14,468 bases of DNA from JBGSYN01 sp041750975 (GTDB lineage Bacteria > Pseudomonadota > Alphaproteobacteria > Geminicoccales > Geminicoccaceae): the NCBI GenBank assembly GCA_041750975.1, contig JBGSYN010000002.1, positions 1-14,468 of the forward strand, written 5' to 3'. Shown here one piece after another: positions 6,497-13,932 of this stretch. Under the pieces are notes generated by a model that worked only from the letters and a program-made list of their open reading frames with translations, was not told the origin of the DNA and did no database searches. Position numbers and translations under genes: made by a program. Within the stretch, counting starts at the first letter, position 1. Each line of letters starts with the position of its first letter.

Positions 6497-7396
6497 ATGA
6501 CGGCGCACATCATCGACGGCAAGGCCGAGGCGGCCTCGCTCAGGGCGGGCCTAGCCCGCGACGTCGAGGCGTTTCGTCGACTGCACGATCATGTCCCTTC
6601 CTTGACCGTCATCGTCATCGGGGACAATCCGGCGAGCCGCGCTTATGTCCGGACCAAGCATCGGATGGCGGCCGAGACCGGCATGGCCGGCGAAATAATC
6701 GAACTGCCCTTAAGCGTCAGCCAGCGCACCCTGTTCGCGGAAATCGAACGGCTGAACCAGGACCCCGGAACCCACGGCATTCTGGTGCAGCTGCCGCTGC
6801 CGCCCCAGATCGACGGTGCAGCCGTGCTGGAAGCGATCAGACCGGACAAGGATGTCGACGGTTTCCATCCGCTTAATGTCGGGCGGCTGTTCACGGCATC
6901 GGGTGGGATCGGCCCCGATCTTCTCGTCCCCTGCACGCCTTATGGCTGTCTCCATCTGTTGCGGCGGGCACTCGGCGAGGATCGGCTCGAAGGTCTCCAT
7001 GCAGTGGTCATCGGCCGTTCCAATATCGTCGGCAAGCCGATGGCGGCCTTGTTGCTGAGCGCCAATTGCACGGTGACGATGGCGCATTCGAAGACGCGCG
7101 ATCTGCCTGAGATTTGCCGAACCGGAGATATCGTGGTTGCGGCGGTTGGCCGGGCGGGCATGGTCCGGGGCGATTGGATCAAGCCCGGTGCCATGGTGAT
7201 CGATGTCGGCATCAATCGCGTGGCCGATGGCACCGAAAAGGGCAGGCTGGTCGGCGATGTCGCTTTCAACGAGGTGTCGAAGGTAGCGGTCGCCATCACC
7301 CCGGTGCCGGGTGGCGTTGGGCCGATGACGGTCGCCTGCCTGTTGCGCAACACCCTGATCGCGGCCCGCCTGCAACGAGAGAGCGAATCCCGATGA
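6497..7396 (+). CDS. folD: Bifunctional methylenetetrahydrofolate dehydrogenase / methenyltetrahydrofolate cyclohydrolase
   Basis: A 299-residue cytoplasmic FolD, of normal length, interconverting 5,10-methylene-THF and 10-formyl-THF with NADP. The substrate domain carries YVRTKH with the catalytic lysine at 54, as in E. coli FolD, and the LVQLPLPP and PDKDVDGFHPLNVGRL motifs. The nucleotide domain has PCTPYG, VVIGRSNIVGKPMAALLL, TVTMAHSKT, VIDVGIN, and the closing ITPVPGGVGPMTVACLL. The ATG at 6497 is chosen because AGGAG precedes it by 7 bases and MTAHIIDGK is the family start; a GTG at 6431 in frame would add 22 unsupported residues. It is divergent from the sugar transporter operon and its stop overlaps the start of the next gene (ATGA). 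The neighbour relation to a sugar importer is unexplained. Confidence 0.95.
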   Translation: MTAHIIDGKAEAASLRAGLARDVEAFRRLHDHVPSLTVIVIGDNPASRAYVRTKHRMAAETGMAGEIIELPLSVSQRTLFAEIERLNQDPGTHGILVQLPLPPQIDGAAVLEAIRPDKDVDGFHPLNVGRLFTASGGIGPDLLVPCTPYGCLHLLRRALGEDRLEGLHAVVIGRSNIVGKPMAALLLSANCTVTMAHSKTRDLPEICRTGDIVVAAVGRAGMVRGDWIKPGAMVIDVGINRVADGTEKGRLVGDVAFNEVSKVAVAITPVPGGVGPMTVACLLRNTLIAARLQRESESR

Positions 7397-8010
7397 TGGA
7401 AACCGCGTTCATCCTCGCGACCCTTGGCCTTGCTCAAGCGCTGGCCGTCATCAGTCCGGGCCCGAGCTTTCTGGTCGTGGCGCGCACAACGATCGCCGAA
7501 TCGAGGTTGGCAGGCAGCATCACGGCATTGGGGCTCGGGTTGGGCTCGGTCATCTGGGCGAGTGGGGCTTTGTTCGGCCTCACTTCGCTGTTCAAGATCG
7601 CTCCCTGGACCTACCAGGCGGTCGCGATTGCGGGCGGCGTCTATCTGATCTATCTCGCCGTTCAGCTTTGGCGGCACGCGCCAGAGCCCATGCCTGAAAT
7701 GTCGCAAATTGCGGCGCGGCGCGGGACGGCATTGCTGCGCGGCATGCTGACTCAGCTTTCGAACCCGAAGCCCGCGATCTTTTTCGGCTCGATCTTCGTG
7801 ACGATGCTGCCGCCGCACCCTTCCGTCACGTTGGTCGCTTGCGTTCTGCCGATGGTTTTCGTCATCGAAGTCTGTTGGTATGTGCTGGTAGCCTGTCTCC
7901 TATCCAGCCCCCGACTGCGAACCAGTTACGCCCGGGCCAAGCCCTGGATCGATCGCGGCACCGGCGGATTTCTCGGCATACTCGGCTTCAAGCTGATCGC
8001 GGAGCGATGA
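7393..8010 (+). CDS. LysE/RhtB-family amino acid exporter
   Basis: A 205-residue inner-membrane protein of the LysE/RhtB family, matching the usual 200-210. The N-terminal helix is followed by the family hallmark SPGPSFLVVARTT. A small-residue-rich helix (ALGLGLGSVIWASGAL), a third helix around GGVYLIYLAVQLWR and the conserved LLRGMLTQLSNPKPAIFFGSIF also fit, and two more hydrophobic segments follow. Members export amino acids such as threonine, homoserine or lysine, but substrate cannot be predicted here. The first of two consecutive ATG codons overlaps the folD stop in an ATGA, so the two are translationally coupled. The cut-down central charged loop (RHAPEPMPEMSQIAARR) is normal for RhtB types. 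Confidence 0.9.
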   Translation: MMETAFILATLGLAQALAVISPGPSFLVVARTTIAESRLAGSITALGLGLGSVIWASGALFGLTSLFKIAPWTYQAVAIAGGVYLIYLAVQLWRHAPEPMPEMSQIAARRGTALLRGMLTQLSNPKPAIFFGSIFVTMLPPHPSVTLVACVLPMVFVIEVCWYVLVACLLSSPRLRTSYARAKPWIDRGTGGFLGILGFKLIAER

Positions 8011-8095
8011 ACTCAGCATTGGCCGCTTGATTTCCCGTGGCCGCATTGCAGGTGCAAGGACATATTGCAGCAACGGCAAGGCGAGATACCGGTCC

Positions 8096-8860
8096 ATGCC
8101 GAAACACCTTTATCTGATCATTCCGGCATTAGCACTCAGCGCACCTCAGGCGGTCGGAAGCGGGCAGCTTGCCAACCAGAAAATATCAACCTTGTACGAT
8201 GTGCGGTGGGAAGGTCTCAAGATCGGCGAGTTCGATCTCGATCTGGCGCTCGGAGAGGATTCCTACTCGATCGAATACCAGGCAGAATCGACGGGCGCTG
8301 TCGGCGTCATGATCGGTTTCAAGAGTGCCGGATCGAGCGGCGGCGCTCGGGACGGCGGCAAGGTCCGGGCAGCAGTCTATCGGGGCATGAGCGAGTGGCG
8401 CGGCGGCGGCAGTCGATGGTCCGTCAATTTCGACGATCAGGGGCGTGCCGTCGATATTCTTATTCCTCAAGATAGCACCGAAGAACGCGGCACGGTTCCA
8501 GCCGATCTCAAGCTGGCGCCCGACCCGCTAGGGCTCGCATTGCAGTCGATTATCGATATCGCGCCGGGTTCGGTGATCGAAGGCGATAGCTTCGACGGCA
8601 AGCGCGCGGTTCGCTACCGGCTGGAGTGCCCGACGGCGGAAGATGATCCGATATCGATGGTTTGCAGTGCGGAGGGGAGGCTGGTCGCCGGCGGTTCGGC
8701 CGAGCCGGAGGAACGCCGGGACAGCGGGTTGCGTGCCAATGATTCGGTTTTGCTGACCATGCAGAAAGGGATTCTCGAGGGTCATTACTGGCCGGTTCGA
8801 ATCGAGGCCACGAGTTCTTACGGCGACGTGGCGATCGAGCTGGTCGAGACATCGTCTTAA
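8096..8860 (+). CDS. Secreted DUF3108-like protein of unknown function
   Basis: A 254-residue protein with a probable Sec signal peptide (MPKHLYLIIPALALSAPQAVG...). The mature start, STLYDVRWEGLKIGEFDLDLAL, followed by alternating beta-strand-like segments (YSIEYQAESTG, VRAAVYRGMSEW), resembles the beta-rich DUF3108 envelope proteins. The function of that family is unknown. ATG at 8096 is preferred over a TTG at 8027 because it begins the signal peptide; the ribosome binding site (AAGGCGAG, 10 bases upstream) is weak. Two cysteines (in LECPT and SMVCSAEG) could form a disulfide in the periplasm. It follows the exporter after 85 bases and may share its transcript. No catalytic motif is visible. 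Confidence 0.7.
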   Translation: MPKHLYLIIPALALSAPQAVGSGQLANQKISTLYDVRWEGLKIGEFDLDLALGEDSYSIEYQAESTGAVGVMIGFKSAGSSGGARDGGKVRAAVYRGMSEWRGGGSRWSVNFDDQGRAVDILIPQDSTEERGTVPADLKLAPDPLGLALQSIIDIAPGSVIEGDSFDGKRAVRYRLECPTAEDDPISMVCSAEGRLVAGGSAEPEERRDSGLRANDSVLLTMQKGILEGHYWPVRIEATSSYGDVAIELVETSS

Positions 8861-8902
8861 GACCATTCGGAGCTGCCGGTTGACCACGGGCGGACCGGAC
8901 GA

Positions 8903-8928
8903 CACAGTGCCGTTGGATCAGCACTGTG
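8903..8928. repeat. Perfect inverted repeat before the dipeptidase gene
   Basis: CACAGTGC (8903-8910) and GCACTGTG (8921-8928) form a perfect 8-bp stem with a 10-base loop. It lies 42 bases after the DUF3108-like stop codon and 22 bases before the dipeptidase TTG start. There is no following uridine run, so it may be an operator or a leader hairpin rather than a terminator. Confidence 0.45.
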
Positions 8929-8950
8929 CAACCGCCAAGGACATATAGTT

Positions 8951-9997
8951 TTGCCGACGCCCATTCAGATCTTCGATGGCCACAATGACGTTCTATTGCG
9001 GATTTTGCGTGATCCGGAACAGGGCATTGCTCGATTTCTCGAAGGCACGACAAGCGGTCATCTGGATCTGCCGCGAGCGCGCGAAGGGGGCTTTGCCGGG
9101 GGGCTCTTCGCGGTGTTCGTGCCTCCCAGGAAAATGCCCAAACCGACCGATGTATCGCCGGACGCGTTGCCGACGAACGTTCTGGATCTGGACTACAGCC
9201 TCGCAACGGCGATGCGGATGATCGGCGGGCTCTTTGCGCTGGAGCGCGCCTCGCAGGGCCAGATCAAGGTCGCGCGAACCGTCGAGCAGATCCGAGCGGC
9301 GATGGCGGAGAACATGCTGACGCCGGTGCTGCATTTCGAGGGGGCCGAGCCGATCGACCCCGATCTCGCCTCGCTCGAAGCGTTCTACGCGGCAGGCTTA
9401 AGGTCGCTCGGGCTGGTCTGGAGCCGGCCCAATGCCTTTGCCCATGGCGTGCCATTCAAGAACCCGAGCACGCCGGATATCGGCCCGGGCCTGACGGACG
9501 AGGGGCGGGCGTTGGTCCGCGCCTGCGATGATCTGGGTATCCTGATCGACGTTTCGCACCTCAACTGGCAAGGCTTTTGGGAGGTCGCGGAAATTTCGAG
9601 AAAGCCGTTCGTTGCCAGCCATTCGAACGCGCACGCCGTATGCCCGGCCTCGCGCAACCTCACCGATGATCAGCTCCGTGCCTTGCGCGAACGGGGCGGT
9701 CTGGTCGGCCTCAACTTTTCGATCACCGAGACCCGCCCGGACGGCAAGCCCGACGCCGAGGCGCCGATCGATCTCTACATCCAGCATCTCGAACACCTGC
9801 TCGAACATATGGGCGAGGACGGTGTGGGTATCGGCTCCGATTTCGACGGTTGTATCGTCGCCCGGCCCGTCAAGGATGCGGCAGGCTTGCCCAATCTAAT
9901 CCAGGCGATGCGCGACCGCGGGTTTGCCGATTCGCTCATTGCCAAGATTGCGCGGGAGAATTGGCTGAGGGTTCTGACGAGCGTTTGGGGCAGCTGA
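8951..9997 (+). CDS. Membrane dipeptidase-like metallopeptidase (peptidase family M19)
   Basis: A 348-residue member of the renal-dipeptidase family, zinc enzymes that hydrolyse dipeptides, in bacteria often with broad or D-residue specificity. All expected metal and catalytic residues are seen: His11 and Asp13 (DGHND), Glu130 (LHFEGAE), His203 (IDVSHLN), His224 (VASHSNAH) and Asp297 (GSDFDG). No signal peptide is present, so it acts in the cytoplasm. The start is TTG at 8951: AAGGA lies about nine bases before it, and the family domain begins within a few residues, leaving no room for a later start. Substrate is unknown; peptide or cell-wall dipeptide use would fit the family. Confidence 0.92.
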   Translation: MPTPIQIFDGHNDVLLRILRDPEQGIARFLEGTTSGHLDLPRAREGGFAGGLFAVFVPPRKMPKPTDVSPDALPTNVLDLDYSLATAMRMIGGLFALERASQGQIKVARTVEQIRAAMAENMLTPVLHFEGAEPIDPDLASLEAFYAAGLRSLGLVWSRPNAFAHGVPFKNPSTPDIGPGLTDEGRALVRACDDLGILIDVSHLNWQGFWEVAEISRKPFVASHSNAHAVCPASRNLTDDQLRALRERGGLVGLNFSITETRPDGKPDAEAPIDLYIQHLEHLLEHMGEDGVGIGSDFDGCIVARPVKDAAGLPNLIQAMRDRGFADSLIAKIARENWLRVLTSVWGS

Positions 9998-10113
9998 CTC
10001 TACGGATTGTTTGTGTCGCGCGCTTGTGATGTGTTGTGAATCCCAAAAATAAGATCGATCGTTCTATGTAATTTCGGGCCTAATCAGGGCTCGGTTTCAC
10101 GGAGGAGCGCTCG

Positions 10114-12012
10114 ATGCTTTCGGATCTTCTTGCTCAGGCGAATGAAAGTTCTCGCCTGCAAATCACTGTCGAGAACCTGGCGCCGTCGGCCGGTGGCACG
10201 TTTTTGACGCCGGTCTGGGTTGGCGCCCATGACGGAACGTTCGATCTTTACGATCGCGACGCGCCAAACTTTCGTGAGGGTCTCGAACGGATCGCCGAGG
10301 ATGGCACGGTCGACACAATCGGCCAGGAGTTCATGGCCGAGCAGCCGAATGGCGCTGCGGGCGTGGTCCTGGGCGCGGCGGGAGTGCCGGGACCGATCGA
10401 TCCGATCGAGGCCGCAAGCCTGATCCTCGATGTCGACAATCCGGCACTCAATCAGTTTTTCAGCTTTGCGACGATGATCATTCCATCGAACGATGCGTTC
10501 CTGGCATCGCCGGGCGATCCGTTGGGCATCCGGTTGTTCGACGACCAAGGCAAATTCATCGGCCCGATCGAGATCATCCGCACCGGCAATGAAGTTCTGG
10601 ATGCGGGGACCGAGGTCAATACCGAGGAAGACGCGGCGTTCCTCAACCAGACCGCGGACAACACCGGCATCGACGAAAACGGCAATGTCGTCGTCCATCC
10701 GGGCTTCAACGGCTCGATCGGCAATCCGGATGCGACGCCGATGAACGTTCTGGGTGGGACGACAGCACCGGGTGCGGTAATCGATCCGTTTTTCGGCGAT
10801 TTCACGCGCTCGGATGGTGAGGTGCCGTTATTGCGCATCACCGTGACAGAACTCGAAGATCCGCTGGCGGCGCTCAAGACGGCCTATCCGGTCAATGCGC
10901 TCGATCCGGATCAGGCGGCACCGGGATCGCTGCCGGGCGACGGTGGTGGCAGCGTCTATCTGACCTTCCTCAATGAGGAAGCCAATAACGACAACTCCCT
11001 GGGCTACTATCTCTACGATCTCGATACCGGAATTATCGACGAAAGCTTCATCGCCTTTGCCTCGACCGAGGCCGCGACGGCGGGCGACGCGATTGAGATC
11101 GAGGTCGGCGAAGGCCAGGGCATTGTGCCGTTCCTGATCCCCGAGGGCGGCGAGGGCCCGGTCGATTTCTCGGCATTCCTCGAGGGTGGCATCACCTTCG
11201 AGAATGCGGCGGGCGGACCTGGCAGCATTTTCGATGACGCGCCGTTGACGGTACTGGCGGATGGCACGCCCACGACCATCGTGCCGTTTCATGGGCTCGA
11301 CGGCGATCCGGACGACAATGCAAACCCGCTTAATCCAGGCGGCGTCGAGCATACCAACGTGGTCGAACTCGATGACCTCACGGTGTTCGGATTCGAGGAT
11401 ATCCGATTCGGCGGCGACCGTGATTACGATGATGCGGTCCTCGGTGTCAGCGAAGCGCCGCTCGATCCTTTGCTGGTGACGGAAATCTCATCGATCCTGA
11501 ACCCGGACGGCTTCGTGAACGAGGTCCACGACGGCCAATTCGCCGATATCCGCGAGATGGACACCTTCAGCTTCGAGGAACTGCTCTCGTTCGGCGAGAA
11601 TGACGGGCTTTACGTCAACGTCCACAGTCTCGACTTCCCCTCGGGCGAGGTGCGTGGCCAGTTGGTGTCGGTCGAGGACAATGATGATTCCATCGTCACA
11701 CTCGAGACCGATCTCACGCCAGAGGCCGAGGTGCCGCCTTCACCGGCGGCGGATCCGGCGGGGGTCAGCGATGCCGAGGGCTTTGCCAGGGTGATCATCG
11801 ATCTCGCCAGCCAGACCTACGACGCGCAGGTTGTCGTCGACGGCATCGTTCCGTCCGATCTGGCGCCGGTCGGTGGCCCCGCCGTGAACAGCCCGGTGCA
11901 CCTTCATGTCGGCGGGCCGGACGAGAATGGCCCGATCGTGATCAACCTGGGCTCGCCCGGCGGCGAGGGCGATATAACGCCCCTGCTGCTGGACAGCGAT
12001 TTCATCATTTGA
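10114..12012 (+). CDS. Spondin / DUF4114 / CHRD-like multidomain protein, probably secreted
   Basis: A 632-residue acidic protein with no cysteine. Three regions are recognisable. A spondin-type N-terminal domain (about 15-245) has LQITVENLAP, LTPVWVGAHDGTFDLY, the REGLERIAEDG block and MIIPSNDAF. A DUF4114 domain (about 285-445) has GYYLYD at 297 and the end motif FGGDRDYDD (432-440). A CHRD-like region (about 455-620) has its two halves in unusual order: YVNVHS...GEVRGQL (500-517) comes before the EVPP and HLHVGGPDENGP blocks (539-607). ATG at 10114 follows a good GGAGG site. There is no Sec signal peptide, while DUF4114 is common in proteins exported by type I systems, so type I export is an inference; no such exporter is in the window. 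The function is unknown, perhaps surface or matrix adhesion. A terminator hairpin directly follows. Confidence 0.85.
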   Translation: MLSDLLAQANESSRLQITVENLAPSAGGTFLTPVWVGAHDGTFDLYDRDAPNFREGLERIAEDGTVDTIGQEFMAEQPNGAAGVVLGAAGVPGPIDPIEAASLILDVDNPALNQFFSFATMIIPSNDAFLASPGDPLGIRLFDDQGKFIGPIEIIRTGNEVLDAGTEVNTEEDAAFLNQTADNTGIDENGNVVVHPGFNGSIGNPDATPMNVLGGTTAPGAVIDPFFGDFTRSDGEVPLLRITVTELEDPLAALKTAYPVNALDPDQAAPGSLPGDGGGSVYLTFLNEEANNDNSLGYYLYDLDTGIIDESFIAFASTEAATAGDAIEIEVGEGQGIVPFLIPEGGEGPVDFSAFLEGGITFENAAGGPGSIFDDAPLTVLADGTPTTIVPFHGLDGDPDDNANPLNPGGVEHTNVVELDDLTVFGFEDIRFGGDRDYDDAVLGVSEAPLDPLLVTEISSILNPDGFVNEVHDGQFADIREMDTFSFEELLSFGENDGLYVNVHSLDFPSGEVRGQLVSVEDNDDSIVTLETDLTPEAEVPPSPAADPAGVSDAEGFARVIIDLASQTYDAQVVVDGIVPSDLAPVGGPAVNSPVHLHVGGPDENGPIVINLGSPGGEGDITPLLLDSDFII

Positions 12013-12021
12013 GGCAACAAG

Positions 12022-12047
12022 GAGGGGATCGTTCCGGCGATCCCCTC
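12022..12047 (+). terminator. Terminator hairpin after the spondin/DUF4114 gene
   Basis: GAGGGGATCG (12022-12031) pairs perfectly with CGATCCCCTC (12038-12047) around a TTCCGG loop, 9 bases after the stop codon. The following ACCGTCTTCTTC is pyrimidine-rich but has no clean T run, so it may be a moderately efficient or Rho-assisted terminator. Confidence 0.75.
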
Positions 12048-12166
12048 ACCGTCTTCTTCGCTACTATGCCCATGTCATTAATTCGCAGCCCACGTCTGCG
12101 CGAATGCCAACGTGCCGCCCTTCAACGGACGCGAAACGTTGCTATGAGCCTTTGGAGACAACGCTG

Positions 12167-12180
12167 CGTACTATAGTACG
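12167..12180. promoter_or_regulatory. Perfect 14-bp palindrome, operator candidate
   Basis: CGTACTATAGTACG is a perfect 14-bp palindrome centred 51 bases before the start of the small downstream gene. Its centre contains TATAGT, a good -10-like hexamer, but no -35 box at proper spacing was found. A dimeric regulator binding here would cover a promoter, making autoregulation or repression plausible. It matches no regulator site that I can name. Confidence 0.4.
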
Positions 12181-12223
12181 GAAAGCGTCGTCAAAAATGT
12201 GCCGAGAGTGGAGAGGAAGCAGT

Positions 12224-12556
12224 TTGAGTACCGTTGGGCAGAATGGCGTGGGGATCGTCGATCTCGACGAGGTCAGAGAGCGAAGGCGGAACGCGCAACG
12301 CGAGATCTTGGCGAGCACGCTTTCACAGATCATCCAGCACGGCGGTTTCTCGCCTGCGTTGGACGAGGCATTGGTCGATCGGGCCGAAGCCGAATTTTCC
12401 TCGCTCATCGACGAGAACGAAAGGGCTTCTAAAATTGTCTGCCCCTATCGTGCGGCGGCTTATGCGGTCATTTTGGATCGTTTACTGGCCATGCGCCACG
12501 AGCGACAACTCAGCGGCAGAACTCTGGACGGCAGTGCGCTGGCTTTCGCCAGTTGA
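12224..12556 (+). CDS. Small hypothetical protein
   Basis: A 110-residue protein that I do not recognise. The start is taken as TTG at 12224-12226 because GGAGAGG lies 7 bases before it; an in-frame ATG at 12197 has no ribosome binding site, and the reading frame is open back to 12104. The first third is highly charged and helical (DLDEVRERRRNAQREILASTLSQII). The middle (ALVDRAEAEFSSLIDENERASKIV) and end (YRAAAYAVILDRLLAMRHERQL) also look like amphipathic helices. No signal peptide, membrane segment or DNA-binding motif is evident, so it is probably a small cytoplasmic helical protein. It follows the 14-bp palindrome and is convergent with the esterase gene, whose stop codon is 10 bases away. 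Confidence 0.55.
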   Translation: MSTVGQNGVGIVDLDEVRERRRNAQREILASTLSQIIQHGGFSPALDEALVDRAEAEFSSLIDENERASKIVCPYRAAAYAVILDRLLAMRHERQLSGRTLDGSALAFAS

Positions 12557-12566
12557 ATTGGGGCCG

Positions 12567-13400
12567 TCAGGGATTGGTTGCGCCGAGCCACTCAAACGTC
12601 TTTTCGGCCCAGCCATCGGGCATGCCGTGCCCACCATCATGCAGGCAAAGCGCAACCGGTTGCCCCGTCCCGCAATCGTTCCAATAGCGGCAGCGAAAGG
12701 GCTCGCCGAGGGCAATCTCGCTGGGCAGACTGGCGCACTGATTGACGGTTCGCATCAACTCCAGGGATTCGAAGACGTCGCCTTGATGCCAATCGCGGAT
12801 CGCCCGGCCCTCGAGCGGCACCTGCAGGTCGCTGAACCCGTGAAATTGGATCAATGGCACCGCACCGCCCGGGCAACCGTCTTCGGGCACCGGCCGTCTC
12901 AGCGCGCCCGCGACAGGCGCGAAGCCGGCAAATCGCGCACCCTCGTAGCAGGCGAGCATCCAGGCCATCGAGCCGCCGGCTGAGAAGCCGGAGACCAGGA
13001 CATGGTCCCGGTCAAGCGGGATACGCGTCGCCACATCCTCGATCACGGCGAGCGAGAAGGCGATGTCGTCGCGGCGAGGCTCAGGCTCGGGACGTGCCGG
13101 CCAGGCCCGGATATTGCGCTCAGGCCAGATGGCGCCGTTGGGGGCGATAATAGCGTAGCCCTGACCGCCGAAGGTCTCCTTGAGGCTCCGGTTGTCGATC
13201 ACGCTCTCGCCGGAAGCGCCGAAGCCGTGAAAGAACATCAAGGCCTTCAGCGGCGAGGCCCCGTCCCAATTATCGGGAAGCGTCAGGTAATATTCGCCGC
13301 CCTCGATGACACAGGGTCCGGTCTCGTCGCAGGCGCCGTTCGCCAAGACAGCGCCCCCCATGAAGACGCCCAACATCGTTGCGATTGCAAATTTTGCCAT
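12567..13400 (-). CDS. Secreted PHB-depolymerase-like alpha/beta hydrolase (LpqC-type esterase)
   Basis: A 277-residue hydrolase with an N-terminal Sec signal peptide (MAKFAIATMLGVFMGGAVLANG), so probably periplasmic or extracellular. It has the oxyanion-hole motif FFHGFGASG (57-64), nucleophile Ser140 in GFSAG (138-142), probable acid Asp191 in HGFSDLQVP and His258 in DGGHG. This is the layout of the poly(3-hydroxybutyrate) depolymerase / feruloyl esterase family of single-domain esterases. No substrate-binding domain is present, so soluble ester or short polyester substrates are as likely as polymer. The numerous cysteines (e.g. 24, 30, 151, 176, 222, 237, 243, 252) suit disulfide bonding after export. 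The start ATG at 13400 has a weak ribosome binding site, 52 bases past the stop of the DUF411 gene. Confidence 0.88.
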   Translation of the reverse strand: MAKFAIATMLGVFMGGAVLANGACDETGPCVIEGGEYYLTLPDNWDGASPLKALMFFHGFGASGESVIDNRSLKETFGGQGYAIIAPNGAIWPERNIRAWPARPEPEPRRDDIAFSLAVIEDVATRIPLDRDHVLVSGFSAGGSMAWMLACYEGARFAGFAPVAGALRRPVPEDGCPGGAVPLIQFHGFSDLQVPLEGRAIRDWHQGDVFESLELMRTVNQCASLPSEIALGEPFRCRYWNDCGTGQPVALCLHDGGHGMPDGWAEKTFEWLGATNP

Positions 13401-13452
13401 CAGCGACCCATCCAGCCAGTCGCCATGACGGTAGCGTCGGGATCAGCCCCGA

Positions 13453-13914
13453 TCAATGCGAGGCGAAGATCCGATCGCCGCCGGAACCGCCAAACATGAT
13501 CACATCATAGGGATCGGTTCGACCGCCTTGCTCCATCCCCGGCGATCCTATCGGCATCCCCGGAACGGCAAGGCCCTTGCTTGACGGCTTGCCCTCCAGC
13601 AGCCGCATTACGTCATCCGCCGGCACATGGCCCTCGATCGTATAGCCCTCGACCTTTGCCGTGTGGCACGACTGAAGCGTTTCCGGGACGCCCGCCATGC
13701 GTTTGATCGGCGCCAGATCGTCCATTTCCGTGACGCTGACGACAAAGCCGCTTTGGCGCATATGCTGAACCCAGGCGGTGCAGCAGCCGCACCAGGGCGT
13801 CTTCCACACGGTCATTTCGGTGGCCATGGCAGGGCTGTTCGACATCATCGTCCAACCGCCCGCGGCGATGCCCAGAACCATTCCGACAACGGCAATCATA
13901 CCCTTGATATTCAT
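13453..13914 (-). CDS. DUF411 family metal-binding protein, probably periplasmic
   Basis: A 153-residue protein with a hydrophobic signal sequence or N-terminal anchor (residues 6-20, possible cleavage after MA32 in PAMAT). The DUF411 domain has the cysteine cluster WCGCC (Cys42, Cys44, Cys45) and a second pair SCHT (Cys83, His84), followed by GHVPADDV with His96. The remainder (LAVPGMPIGSPGME) is the family's conserved C-terminal stretch. Members of this family often sit in copper-resistance loci and are thought to bind metal. It starts 18 bases after the stop codon of the permease, with an AGGGA site, and so belongs to that operon. Copper handling is inferred from the family; no copper ATPase or oxidase is in the window. 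Confidence 0.88.
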   Translation of the reverse strand: MNIKGMIAVVGMVLGIAAGGWTMMSNSPAMATEMTVWKTPWCGCCTAWVQHMRQSGFVVSVTEMDDLAPIKRMAGVPETLQSCHTAKVEGYTIEGHVPADDVMRLLEGKPSSKGLAVPGMPIGSPGMEQGGRTDPYDVIMFGGSGGDRIFASH

Positions 13915-13932
13915 CTCATTCGTTCCCTGCGG

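Noticed and set aside
8055..8946. Eleven-base direct repeat CAAGGACATAT at 8055-8065 and 8936-8946
   Set aside because: The second copy is best explained as the dipeptidase ribosome binding region. A TTG after the first copy is out of frame with the DUF3108-like gene, so the two copies give no coherent element.
12234..12983. Plus-strand open frame of 249 codons spanning the small unknown gene and the esterase
   Set aside because: It overlaps two better supported frames on both strands, has no ribosome binding site and no recognisable domain.
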